64,000 nucleotides of DNA from Membranipora membranacea (lineage: Eukaryota; Bryozoa; Gymnolaemata; Cheilostomatida; Membraniporidae). The position numbers and the translations under genes were made by a program. The stretch spans positions 8,137,501-8,201,500 of the forward strand of contig OU612074.1 in NCBI GenBank assembly GCA_914767715.1. Reading direction: 5' to 3'. Under the pieces are notes generated by a model, which was given only the letters and a program-made list of their open reading frames with translations, was not told the origin of the DNA and did no database searches. Positions 14,001-26,580 of the stretch are shown one piece after another (the stretch's first letter is position 1; each line of letters opens with the position of its first letter).

Positions 14001-17000
14001 GGCTCTGTGGGTCTCCGTTCTCCGTCAGCGCCAACTTTAACGACGTCCACTTTCACACTAAAAAAACAGGCTAAACGGCAGCAGTAAAAAATTAAATCTC
14101 TGTCGCAATCATACCTAACTCCGACCAGTTCAAGCCCCCAAGGACCTTATTTAAAATCCAGAATATGGAGATCCTCGGATAACCTGGTGGCTACTTAAGC
14201 TGACTTTAAATTTTCAAAAATATACCAAGGGTGGGTATCATGGTTTTTTTTCGCTCGGGTCAAAAAATAGATTTGCTTCCAACCTACCTCATAAGGAGGA
14301 GCAACTCCTGCATGTCTCAAATCTGAAATCCGTTTGGCTCTGTGGGTCTCCGTTCTCCGTCAGCGCCAACTTTAACGACGTCCACTTTCACACTAAAAAA
14401 ACATGCCAAACGGCAGCAGTAAAAAATTAAATCTCTGTCGCAATCATACCTAACTCCGACCAGTTCAAGCCCCCAAGGACCTTATTTAAAATCCAGAATA
14501 TGGAGATCCTCGGATAACCTGGTGGCTAATTAAGCTGACTTTAAATTTTCAAAAATATACCAAGGGTGGGTATCATGGTTTTTTTTCGCTCGGGTCAAAA
14601 AATAGATCTGCTTCCAACCTACCTCATAAGGAGGAGCAACTCCTGCATGTCTCAAATCTGAAATCCGTTTGGCTCTGTGGGTCTCCGTTCTCCGTCAGCG
14701 CCAACTTTAACGACGTCCACTTTCACACTAAAAAAACATGCCAAACGGCAGCAGTAAAAAATTAAATCTCTGTCGCAATCATACCTAACTCCGACCAGTT
14801 CAAGCCCCCAAGGACCTTATTTAAAATCCAGAATATGGAGATCCTCGGATAACCTGGTGGCTAATTAAGCTGACTTTAAATTTTCAAAAATATACCAAGG
14901 GTGGGTATCATGGTTTTTTTTCGCTCGGGTCAAAAAATAGATCTGCTTCCAACCTACCTCATAAGGAGGAGCAACTCCTGCATGTCTCAAATCTGAAATC
15001 CGTTTGGCTCTGTGGGTCTCCGTTCTCCGTCAGCGCCAACTTTATCGACGTCCACTTTCACACTAAAAAAACATGCCAAACGGCAGCAGTAAAAAATTAA
15101 ATCTCTGTCGCAATCATACCTAACTCCGACCAGTTCAAACCCCCAAGGACCTTATTTAAAATCCAGAATATGGAGATCCTCGGATAACCTGGTGGCTAAT
15201 TAAGCTGACTTTAAATTTTCAAAAATATACCAAGGGTGGGTATCATGGTTTTTTTTCGCTCGGGTCAAAAAATAGATCTGCTTCCAACCTACCTCATAAG
15301 GAGGAGCAACTCCTGCATGTCTCAAATCTGAAATCCGTTTGGCTCTGTGGGTCTCCATTCTCCGTCAGCGCCAACTTTAACGACGTCCACTTTCACACTA
15401 AAAAAACATGCCAAACGGCAGCAGTAAAAAATTAAATCTCTGTCGCAATCATACCTAACTCCGACCAGTTCAAGCCCCCAAGGACCTTATTCAAAATCCA
15501 GAATATGGAGATCCTCGGATAACCTGGTGGCTAATTAAGCTGACTTTAAATTTTCAAAAATATACCAAGGGTGGGTATCATGGTTTTTTTTCGCTCGGGT
15601 CAAAAAATAGATCTGCTTCCAACCTACCTCATAAGGAGGAGCAACTCCTGCATGTCTCAAATCTGAAATCCGTTTGGCTCTGTGGGTCTCCGTTCTCCGT
15701 CAGCGCCAACTTTAACGACGTCCACTTTCACACTAAAAAAACATGCCAAACGGCAGCAGTAAAAAATTAAATCTCTGTCGCAATCATACCTAACTCCGAC
15801 CAGTTCAAGCCCCCAAGGACCTCATTTAAAATCCAGAATATGGAGATCCTCGGATAACCTGGTGGCTAATTAAGCTGACTTTAAATTTTCAAAAATATAC
15901 CAAGGGTGGGTATCATGGTTTTTTTTCGCTCGGGTCAAAAAATAGATCTGCTTCCAACCTACCTCATAAGGAGGAGCAACTCCTGCATGTCTCAAATCTG
16001 AAATCCGTTTGGCTCTGTGGGTCTCCGTTCTCCGTCAGCGCCAACTTTAACGACGTCCACTTTCACACTAAAAAAACATGCCAAACGGCAGCAGTAAAAA
16101 ATTAAATCTCTGTCGCAATCATACCTAACTCCGACCAGTTCAAGCCTCCAAGGACCTTATTTAAAATCCAGAATATGAAGATCCTCGGATAACCTGGTGG
16201 CTAATTAAGCTGACTTTAAATTTTCAAAAATATACCAAGGGTGGGTATCATGGTTTTTTTTCGCTCGGGTCAAAAAATAGATCTGCTTCCAGCCTACCTC
16301 ATAAGGAGGAGCAACTCCTGCATGTCTCAAATCTGAAATCCGTTTGGCTCTGTGGGTCTCCGTTCTCCGTCAGCGCCAACTTTAACGACGTCCACTTTCA
16401 CACTAAAAAAACATGCCAAACGGCAGCAGTAAAAAATTAAATCTCTGTCGCAATCATACCTAACTCCGACCAGTTCAAGCCCCCAAGGACCTTATTCAAA
16501 ATCCAGAATATGGAGATCCTCGGATAACCTGGTGGCTAATTAGGCTGACTTTAAATTTTCAAAAATATACCAAGGGTGGGTATCATGGTTTTTTTTCGCT
16601 CGGGTCAAAAAATAGATCTGCTTCCAACCTACCTCATAAGGAGGAGCAACTCTTGCATGTCTCAAATCTGAAATCCGTTTGGCTCTGTGAGTCTCCGTTC
16701 TCCGTCAGCGCCAACTTTAACGACGTCCACCTTCACACTAAAAAAACATGCCAAACGGCAGCAGTAAAAAATTAAATCTCTGTCGCAATCATACCTAACT
16801 CCGACCAGTTCAAGCCCCCAAGGACCTTATTCAAAATCCAGAATATGGAGATCCTCGGATAACCTGGTGGCTAATTAAGCTGACTTTAAATTTTCAAAAA
16901 TATACCAAGGTAGGGTATCATGGTTTTTTTTCGCTCGGGTCAAAAAACAGATCTGCTTCCAATCTACCTCATAAGGAGGAGCAACTCCTGCATGTCTCAA

Positions 17001-18386
17001 ATCTGAAATCCGTTTGGCTCTGTGGGTCTCCGTTCTCCGTCAGCGCCAACTTTAACGACGTCCACTTTCACACTAAACAAACATGCCAAACGGCAGCAGT
17101 AAAAAATTAAATCTCTGTCGCAATCATACCTAACTCCGACCAGTTCAAGCCCCCAAGGACCTTATTCAAAATCCAGAATATGGAGATCCTCGGATAACCA
17201 GGTGGCTACTTAAGCTGACTTTAAATTTTCAAAAATATACCAAGGGTGGGTATCATGGTTTTTTTTCGCTCGGGTCAAAAAATAGATCTGCTTCCAACCT
17301 ACCTCATAAGGAGGAGCAACTCCTGCATGTCTCAAATCTGAAATCCGTTTGGCTCTGTGGGTCTCCGTTCTCCGTCAGCGCCAACTTTAACGACGTCCAC
17401 CTTCACACTAAAAAAACATGCCAAACGGCAGCAGTAAAAAATTAAATCTCTGTCGCAATCATACCTAACTCCGACCAGTTCAAGCCCCCAAGGACCTTAT
17501 TCAACATCCAGAATATGGAGATCCTCGGATAACCTGGTGGCTAATTAAGCTGACTTTAAATTTTCAAAAATATACCAAGGGTGGGTATCATGCTTTTTTT
17601 TCGCTCGGGTCAAAAAATAGATCTGCTTCCAACCTACCTCATAAGGAGGAGCAACTCCTGCATGTCTCAAATCTGAAATCCGTTTGGCTCTGTGGGTCTC
17701 CGTTCTCCGTCAGCGCCAACTTTAACGACGTCCACTTTCACACTAAAAAAACATGCCAAACGGCAGCAGTAAAAAATTAAATCTCTGTCGCAATCATACC
17801 TAACTCCGACCAGTTCAAGCCCCCAAGGACCTTATTTAAAATCCAGAATATGGAGATCCTCGGATAACCTGGTGGCTAATTAAGCTGACTTTAAATTTTC
17901 AAAAATATACCAAGGGTGGGTATCATGGTTTTTTTTCGCTCGGGTCAAAAAATAGATCTGCTTCCAACCTACCTCATAAGGAGGAGCAACTCCTGCATGT
18001 CTCAAATCTGAAATCCCTTTGGCTCTGTGGGTCTCCGTTCTCCGTCAGCGCCAACTTCAACGACGTCCACTTTCACACTAAAAAAACATGCCAAACGGCA
18101 GCAGTAAAAAATTAAATCTCTGTCGCAATCATACCTAACTCCGACCAGTTCAAGCCCCCAAGGACCTTATTCAAAATCCAGAATATGGAGATCCTCGGAT
18201 AACATGGTGGCTAATTAAGCTGACTTTAAATTTTCAAAAATATACCAAGGGTGGGTATCATGGTTTTTTTTCGCTCGGGTCAAAAAATAGATCTGCTTCC
18301 AACCTACCTCATAAGGAGGAGCAACTCCTGCATGTCTCAAATCTGAAATCCGTTTGGCTCTGTGGGTCTCCGTTCTCCGTCAGCGC
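11019..18386 (+). repeat. Large tandem duplication, copy 2 (7,368 bp)
   Basis: It abuts copy 1 directly and reproduces its variant order. I noticed five single-base differences (copy 1/copy 2): 4,331/11,699 A/G; 6,289/13,657 T/A; 6,701/14,069 T/G; 9,710/17,078 A/C; 10,867/18,235 A/C. I cannot exclude a few I missed, but identity is about 99.9%. After 18,386 the next stretch has CCAACTTTAAC where a third copy would have CCATATTTAAC, so the block is duplicated and not triplicated here. The breakpoints lie at the same phase of the monomer, as expected for in-register exchange. Confidence 0.93.
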
Positions 18387-19685
18387 CAACTTTAACGACG
18401 TCCACTTTCACACTAAAAAAACATGCCAAACGGCAGCAGTAAAAAATTAAATCTCTGTCGCAATCATACCTAACTCCGACCAGTTCAAGCCCCCAAGGAC
18501 CTTATTTAAAATCCAGAATATGGAGATCCTCGGATAACCTGGTGGCTAATTAAGCTGACTTTAAATTTTCAAAAATATACCAAGGGTGGGTATCATGGTT
18601 TTTTTTCGCTCGGGTCAAAAAATAGATCTGCTTCCAACCTACCTCATAAGGAGGAGCAACTCCTGCATGTCTCAAATCTGAAATCCGTTTGGCTCTGTGG
18701 GTCTCCGTTCTCCGTCAGCGCCAACTTTAACGACGTCCACTTTCACACTAAAAAAACATGCCAAACGGCAGCAGTAAAAAATTAAATCTCTGTCGCAATC
18801 ATACCTAACTCCGACCAGTTCAAGCCCCCAAGGACCTTATTCAAAATCCAGAATATGGAGATCCTCGGATAACCTGGTGGCTAATTAAGCCGACTTTAAA
18901 TTTTCAAAAATATACCAAGGGTGGGTTTCATGGTTTTTTTTCGCTCGGGTCAAAAAATAGATCTGCTTCCTACCTACCTCATAAGGAGGAGCAACTCCTG
19001 CATGTCTCAAATCTGAAATCCGTTTGGCTCTGTGGGTCTCCGTTCTCCGTCAGCGCCAACTTTAACGACGTCCACTTTCACACTAAAAAAACATGCCAAA
19101 CGGCAGACGTAAAAAATTAAATCTCTGTCGAAATCATACCTAACTCCGACCAGTTCAAGCCCCCAAGGACCTTATTCAAAATCCAGAATATGGAGATCCT
19201 CGGATAACCTGGTGGCTAATTAAGCTGACTTTAAATTTTCAAAAATATACCAAGGGTGGGTATCATGGTTTTTTTTCGCTCGGGTCAAAAACTAGATCTG
19301 CTTCCAACCTACCTCATAACGAGGAGCAACTCCTGCATGTCTCAAATCTGAAATCCGTTTGGCTCTGTGGGTCTCCGTTCTCCGTCAGCGCCAACTTTAA
19401 CGACGTCCACTTTCACACTAAAAAAACATGCCAAATGGCAGCAGTAAAAAACTAAATCTCTGTCGCAATCATACCTAACTCCGACCAGTTCAAGCCCCCA
19501 AGGACCTTATTCAAAATCCAGAATATGGAGATCCTCGGATAACCTGGTGGCTAATTAAGCTGACTTTAAATTTTCAAAAATATACCAAGGGTGGGTATCA
19601 TGGTTTTTTTTCGCTCGGGTCAAAAAATAGATCTGCTTCCAACCTACCTCATAAGGAGGAGCAACTCCTGCATGTCTCAAATCTG
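18011..19685 (+). repeat. 5-monomer higher-order repeat, copy 1 (1,675 bp)
   Basis: Variants CCCTTTGG (18,011), CAACTTCAACG, ATAACATGG, AAGCCGACTTT (18,889), GTCGAAATC (near 19,128), CATAACGAGG (near 19,317) and AAAAACTAAATC (near 19,446) recur 1,675 bp further on. The first 376 bases also belong to copy 2 of the 7,368-bp block, so this repeat began by re-copying the end of that block. The exact left edge is uncertain, between about 17,844 and 18,011. Confidence 0.85.
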
Positions 19686-21220
19686 AAATCCCTTTGGCTC
19701 TGTGGGTCTCCGTTCTCCGTCAGCGCCAACTTCAACGACGTCCACTTTCACACTAAAAAAACATGCCAAACGGCAGCAGTAAAAAATTAAATCTCTGTCG
19801 CAATCATACCTAACTCCGACCAGTTCAAGCCCCCAAGGACCTTATTCAAAATCCAGAATATGGAGATCCTCGGATAACATGGTGGCTAATTAAGCTGACT
19901 TTAAATTTTCAAAAATATACCAAGGGTGGGTATCATGGTTTTTTTTCGCTCGGGTCAAAAAATAGATCTGCTTCCAACCTACCTCATAAGGAGGAGCAAC
20001 TCCTGCATGTCTCAAATCTGAAATCCGTTTGGCTCTGTGGGTCTCCGTTCTCCGTCAGCGCCAACTTTAACGACGTCCACTTTCACACTAAAAAAACATG
20101 CCAAACGGCAGCAGTAAAAAATTAAATCTCTGTCGCAATCATACCTAACTCCGACCAGTTCAAGCCCCCAAGGACCTTATTTAAAATCCAGAATATGGAG
20201 ATCCTCGGATAACCTGGTGGCTAATTAAGCTGACTTTAAATTTTCAAAAATATACCAAGGGTGGGTATCATGGTTTTTTTTCGCTCGGGTCAAAAAATAG
20301 ATCTGCTTCCAACCTACCTCATAACGAGGAGCAACTCCTGCATGTCTCAAATCTGAAATCCGTTTGGCTCTGTGGGTCTCCGTTCTCCGTCAGCGCCAAC
20401 TTTAACGACGTCCACTTTCACACTAAAAAAACATGCCAAACGGCAGCAGTAAAAAATTAAATCTCTGTCGCAATCATACCTAACTCCGACCAGTTCAAGC
20501 CCCCAAGGACCTTATTCAAAATCCAGAATATGGAGATCCTCGGATAACCTGGTGGCTAATTAAGCCGACTTTAAATTTTCAAAAATATACCAAGGGTGGG
20601 TATCATGGTTTTTTTTCGCTCGGGTCAAAAAATAGATCTGCTTCCAACCTACCTCATAAGGAGGAGCAACTCCTGCATGTCTCAAATCTGAAATCCGTTT
20701 GGCTCTGTGGGTCTCCGTTCTCCGTCAGCGCCAACTTTAACGACGTCCACTTTCACACTAAAAAAACATGCCAAACGGCAGCAGTAAAAAATTAAATCTC
20801 TGTCGAAATCATACCTAACTCCGACCAGTTCAAGCCCCCAAGGACCTTATTCAAAATCCAGAATATGGAGATCCTCTGATAACCTGGTGGCTAATTAAGC
20901 TGACTTTAAATTTTCAAAAATATACCAAGGGTGGGTATCATGGTTTTTTTTCGCTCGGGTCAAAAAATAGATCTGCTTCCAACCTACCTCATAACGAGGA
21001 GCAACTCCTGCATGTCTCAAATCTGAAATCCGTTTGGCTCTGTGGGTCTCCGTTCTCCGTCAGCGCCAACTTTAACGACGTCCACTTTCACACTAAAAAA
21101 ACATGCCAAACGGCAGCAGTAAAAAACTAAATCTCTGTCGCAATCATACCTAACTCCGACCAGTTCAAGCCCCCAAGGACCTTATTCAAAATCCAGAATA
21201 TGGAGATCCTCGGATAACCT
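19686..21220 (+). repeat. 5-monomer higher-order repeat, copy 2 (incomplete)
   Basis: It carries the same series: CCCTTTGG at about 19,690, ATAACATGG at about 19,876, GCCGAC at 20,564, GTCGAAATC near 20,804, CATAACGAGG near 20,990 and AAAAACTAAATC near 21,122. It differs from copy 1 at several bases: copy 1 has GGGTTTCATG near 18,925, CTTCCTACC near 18,967 and AAATGGC near 19,434, none of which are here. This makes the pair clearly older or less homogenised than the 7.4-kb pair. Matching ends near 21,220, where CTACTTAAG and AATTTGCAAA appear. Confidence 0.8.
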
Positions 21221-22070
21221 GGTGGCTACTTAAGCTGACTTTAAATTTGCAAAAATATACCAAGGGTGGGTATCATGGTTTTTTTTCGCTCGGGTCAAAA
21301 AATAGATCTGCTTCCAACCTACCTCATAAGGAGGAGCAACTCCTGCATGTCTCAAATCTAAAATCCGTTTGGCTCTGTGGGTCTCCGTTCTCCGTCAGCG
21401 CCAACTTTAACGACGTCCACTTTCACACTAAAAAAACATGCCAAACGGCAGCAGTAAAAAATTAAATCTCTGTCGCAATCATACCTAACTCCGACCAGTT
21501 CAAGCCCCCAAGGACCTTATTCAAAATCCAGAATATGGAGATCCTCGGATAACCTGGTGGCTAATTAAGCTGACTTTAAATTTTCAAAAATATACCAAGG
21601 GTGGGTATCATGGTTTTTTTTCGCTCGGGTCAAAAAATAGATCTGCTTCCAACCTACCTCATAAGGAGGAGCAACTCCTGCATGTCTCAAATCTGAAATC
21701 CGTTTGGCTCTGTGGGTCTCCGTTCTCCGTCAGCGCCAACTTTAACGACGTCCACTTTCACACTAAAAAAACATGCCAAACGGCAGCAGTAAAAAATTAA
21801 ATCTCTGTCGCAATCATACCTAACTCCGACCAGTTCAAGCCCCAAGGACCTTATTCAAAATCCAGAATATGGAGATCCTCGGATAACCTGGTGGCTAATT
21901 AAGCCGACTTTAAATTTTCAAAAATATACCAAGGGTGGGTATCATGGTTTTTTTTCGCTCGGGTCAAAAAATAGATCTGCTTCCAACCTACCTCATAAGG
22001 AGGAGCAACTCCTGCATGTCTCAAATCTGAAATCCGTTTGGCTCTGTGGGTCTCCGTTCTCCGTCAGCGC
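21221..22070. repeat. Mixed A-type monomers between repeats
   Basis: About two and a half monomers. One carries AAGCCGACTT at 21,903, which is 1,339 bp (4 monomers minus 1 bp) after the copy at 20,564, so it is a fragment of a further 5-mer unit. A C is missing from the CCCCC run near 21,840. Another copy carries AATTTGCAAA near 21,247, as at 5,168 and 12,536. Confidence 0.65.
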
Positions 22071-23110
22071 CATATTTAACGACGTCCACTTTCACACTAA
22101 GAAAACATGCCAAACGGCAGCAGTAAAAAATTTAAATCTCTGTCGCAATCATACCTAACTCCGACCAGTTCAAGCCCCCAAGGACCTTATTTAAAATCCA
22201 GAATATGGAGATCCTCGGATAACCTGGTGGCTAATTAAGCTGACTTTAAATTTTCAAAAATATACCAAGGGTGGGTATCATGGTTTTTTTTCGTTCGGGT
22301 CAAAAAATAGATCTGCTTCCAACCTACCTCATAAGGAGGAGCAACTCCTGCATGTCTCAAATCTGAAATCCGTTTGGCTCTGTGGGTCTCCGTTCTCCGT
22401 CAGCGCCAACTTTAACGACGTCCACTTTCACACTAAAAAAACATGCCAAACGGCAGCAGTAAAAAATTAAATCTCTGTCGCAATCATACCTAACTCCGAC
22501 CAGTTCAAGCCCCCAAGGACCTTATTCAAAATCCAGAATATGGAGATCCTCGGATAACCTGGTGGCTAATTAAGCTGACTTTAAATTTTCAAAAATATAC
22601 CAAGGGTGGGGATCATGGTTTTTTTTCGCTCGGGTCAAAAAATAGATCTGCTTCCAACCTACCTCATAAGGAGGAGCAACTCCTGCATGTCTCAAATCTG
22701 AAATCCGTTTGGCTCTGTGGGTCTCCGTTCTCCGTCAGCGCCAACTTTAACGACGTCCACTTTCACACTAAAAAAACATGCCAAACGGTGGCAAAAAAAA
22801 ATTAAATCTCTGTCGCAATCATACCTCACTCCGACCAGTTCAAGCCCCCAAGGACCTTATTTAAAATCCAGAATATGGAGATCCTCGGATAACCTGGTGG
22901 CTAATTAAGCTGACTTTAAATTTTTAAAAATATACCAAGGGTGGGTATCATGGTTTTTTTTCGCTCGGGTCAAAAAATAGATCTGCTTCCAACCTACCTC
23001 ATAAGGAGGAGCAACTCCTGCATGTCTCAAATCTGAAATCCGTTTGGCTCTGTGGGTCTCCGTTCTCCGTCAGCGCCAACTTTAACGACGTCCACTTTCA
23101 CACTAAAAAA
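22071..23110 (+). repeat. Shortened third relative of the 7.4-kb block start
   Basis: CATATTTAAC with CTAAGAAAAC at 22,071 repeats the opening of the blocks at 3,651 and 11,019. CGTTCGGG follows near 22,293. An A-run variant of GCAGTAAAA near 22,790 resembles those at 5,711 and 13,079. The offset from block 1 is 18,420 bp at the first marker but 17,082 bp at the last, so about four monomers (4,021-5,360 in copy 1) are missing here. Extra changes (ACGGTGGC, CCTCACTCC, GGGTGGGGATC) show that it is more diverged than the first two copies. Confidence 0.72.
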
Positions 23111-24240
23111 ACATGCCAAACGGCAGCAGTAAAAAATTAAATCTCTGTCGCAATCATACCTAACTCCGACCAGTTCAAGCCCCCAAGGACCTTATTTAAA
23201 ATCCAGAATATGGAGATCCTCGGATAACCTGGTGGCCAATTAAGCTGACTTTAAATTTTCAAAAATATACCAAGGGTGGGTGTCATGGTTTTTTTTCGCT
23301 CGGGTCAAAAAATAGATCTGCTTCCAACCTACCTCATAAGGAGGAGCAACTCCTGCGTGTCTCAAATCTGAAATCCGTTTGGCTCTGTGGGTCTCCGTTC
23401 TCCGTCAGCGCCAACTTTAAGGACGTCCACTTTCACACTAAAAAAACATGCCAAACGGCAGCAGTAAAAAATTAAATCTCTGTCGCAATCATACCTAACT
23501 CCGACCAGTTCAAGCCCCCAAGGACCTTATTTAAAATCCAGAATATGGAGATCCTCGGATAACCTGGTGGCTAATTAAGCTGACTTTAAATTTTCAAAAA
23601 TATACCAAGGGTGGGTATCTTGGTTTTTTTTCGCTCGGGTCAAAAAATAGATCTGCTTCCAACCTACCTTATAAGGAGGAGCAACTCCTGCATGTCTCAA
23701 ATCTGAAATCCGTTTGGCTTTGTGGGTCTCCGTTCTCCGTCAGCGCCAACTTTAACGACGTCCACTTTCACACTAAAAAAACATGCCAAACGGCAGCAGT
23801 AAAAAATTAAATCTCTGTCGCAATCATACCAACTCCGACCAGTTCAAGCCCCCAAGGACCTTATTTAAAATCCAGAATATGGAGATCCTCGGATAACCTG
23901 GTGGCTAATTAAGCTGACTTTAAATTTTCAAAAATATACCAAGGGTGGGTATCATGGTTTTTTTTCGCTCGGGTCAAAAAATAGATCTGCTTCCAATCTA
24001 CCTCATAAGGAGGAGCAACTCCTGCATGTCTCAAATCTGAAATCCGTTTGGCTCTGTGGGTCTCTGTTCTCCGTCAGCGCCAACTTTAACGACGTCCACT
24101 TTCACACTAAAAAAACATGCCAAACGGCAGCAGTAAAAAATTAAATCTCTGTCGCAATCATACCTAACTCCGACCAGTTCAAGCCCCCAAGGACCTTATT
24201 TAAAATCCAGAATATGGAGATCCTCGGATAACCTGGTGGC
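23111..24240. repeat. A-type monomers with scattered private variants
   Basis: Ordinary monomers, nearly all with TTTAAAATCC. Private changes include GGCCAATT at 23,234, GGGTGTCATGG near 23,279, GCGTGTCTC near 23,356, TAAGGACG near 23,419, a T deletion in CATACCTAAC near 23,830 and GGGTCTCTG near 24,059. No clear higher-order period is visible in this piece, although GGCCAATT recurs 1,675 bp later at 24,909. Confidence 0.7.
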
Positions 24241-26580
24241 TAATTAAGCTGACTTTAAATTTTCAAAAATATACCAAGGGTGGGTATCATGGTTTTTTTT
24301 CGCTCGGGTCAAAAAATAGATCTGCTTCCAACCTTCCTCATAAGGAGGAGCAACTCCTGCATGTCTCAAATCTGAAATCCGTTTGGCTCTGTGGGTCTCC
24401 GTTCTCCGTCAGCGCCAACTTTAACGACGTCCACTTTCACACTAAAAAAACATGCCAAACGGCAGCAGTAAAAAATTAAATCTCTGTCGCAATCATACCT
24501 AACTCCGACCAGTTCAAGCCCCCAAGGACCTTATTTAAAATCCAGAATATGGAGATCCTCGGATAACCTGGTGGCTAATTAAGCTGACTTTAAATTTTCA
24601 TAAAATATACCAAGGGTGGGTATCATGGTTTTTTTTCGCTCGGGTCAAAAAATAGATCTGCTTCCAACCTACCTCATAAGGAGGAGCAACTCCTGCATGT
24701 CTCAAATCTGAAATCCGTTTGGCTCTGTGGGTCTCCGTTCTCCGTCAGCGCCAACTTTAACGACGTCCACTTTCACACTAAAAAAACATGCCAAACGGCA
24801 GCAGTAAAAAATTAAATCTCTGTCGCAATCATACCTAACTCCGACCAGTTCAAGCCCCCAAGGACCTTATTTAAAATCCAGAATATGGAGATCCTCGGAT
24901 AACCTGGTGGCCAATTAAGCTGACTTTAAATTTTCAAAAATATACCAAGGGTGGGTATCATGGTTTTTTTCGGTCGGGTCAAAAAATAGATCTGCTTCCA
25001 ACCTTCCTCATAAGGAGGAGCAACTCCTGCATGTCTCAAATCTGAAATCCGTTTGGCTCTGTGGGTCTCCGTTCTCCGTCAGCGCCAACTTTAACGACGT
25101 CCACTTTCACACTAAAAAAACATGCCAAACGGCAGCAGTAAAAAATTAAATCTCTGTCGCAATCATACCTAACTCCGACCAGTTCAAGCCCCCAAGGACC
25201 TTATTTAAAATCCAGAATATGGAGATCCTCGGATAACCTGGTGGCTAATTAAGCTGACTTTAAATTTTCAAAAATATACCAAGGGTGGGTATCATGGTTT
25301 TTTTTCGCTCGGGTCAAAAAATAGATCTGCTTCCAACCTACCTCATAAGGAGGAGCAACTCCTGCATGTCTCAAATGTGAAATCCGTTTGGCTCTGTGGG
25401 TCTCCGTTCTCCGTCAGCGCCAACTTTAACGACGTACACTTTCACACTAAAAAAACATGCCAAACGGCAGCAGAAAAAAATTAAATCTCTGTCGTAATCA
25501 TACCTAACTCCGACCAGTTCAAGCCCCCAAGGACCTTATTTAAAATCCAGAATATGGAGATCCTCGGATAACCTGGTGGCCAATTAAGCTGACTTTAAAT
25601 TTTCAAAAATATACCAAGGGTGGGTATCATGGTTTTTTTTCGCTCGGGTCAAAAAATAGATCTGCTTCCAACCTACCTCATAAGGAGGAGCAACTCCTGC
25701 ATGTCTCAAATCTGAAATCCGTTTGGCTCTGTGGGTCTCCGTTCTCCGTCAGCGCCAACTTTAACGACGTCCACTTTCACACTAAAAAAACATGCCAAAC
25801 GGCAGCAGTAAAAAATTAAATCTCTGTCGCAATCGTACCTAACTCCGACCAGTTCAAGCCCCCAAGGACCTTATTTAAAATCCAGAATATGGAGATCCTC
25901 GGATAACCTGGTGGCTAATTAAGCTGACTTTAAATTTTCAAAAATATACCAAGGGTGGGTATCATGGTTTTTTTTCGCTCGGGTCAAAAAATAGATCTGC
26001 TTCCAACCTACCTCATAAGGAGGAGCAACTCCTGCATGTCTCAAATCTGAAATCCGTTTGGCTCTGTGGGTCTCCGTTCTCCGTCAGCGCCAACTTTAAC
26101 GACGTCCACTTTCACACTAAAAAAACATGCCAAACGGCAGCAGTAAAAAATTAAATCTCTGTTGCAATCATACCTAACTCCGACCAGTTCAAGCCCCCAA
26201 GGACCTTATTTGAAATCCAGAATATGGAGATCCTCGGATAACCTGGTGGCCAATTAAGCTGACTTTAAATTTTCAAAAATATACCAAGGGTGGGTATCAT
26301 GGTTTTTTTGCGCTCGGGTCAAAAAATAGATCTGCTTCCAACCTACCTCATAAGGAGGAGCAACTCCTGCATGTCTCAAATCTGAAATCCGTTTGGCTCT
26401 GTGGGTCTCCGTTCTCCGTCAGCGCCAACTTTAACGACGTCCACTTTCACACTAAAAAAACATGCCAAACGGCAGCAGTAAAAAATTAAATCTCTGTCGC
26501 AATCATACCTAACTCCAACCAGTTCAAGCCCCCAAGGACCTTATTCAAAATCCAGAATATGGAGATCCTCGGATAACCTG
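24240..26580 (+). repeat. Dimeric higher-order repeat (~670 bp)
   Basis: Monomers with GGCCAATTAAG (24,909, 25,578, 26,248) alternate with monomers with GGCTAATTAAG, giving a 669-670-bp period. ACCTTCCTC recurs 670 bp apart near 24,331 and 25,001. One member has an extra T near 24,601 (CATAAAATATACC) and another has CGGTCGGG near 24,970. The dimer overlaps the left edge of the 9.7-kb duplication. Confidence 0.7.

Noticed and set aside
11019-18386. Assembly artefact explaining the 7.4-kb duplication
   Set aside because: Not fully excluded, but the copies differ at five or more positions and the duplicated end is followed by different sequence, which fits a real duplication better than a repeated contig piece.
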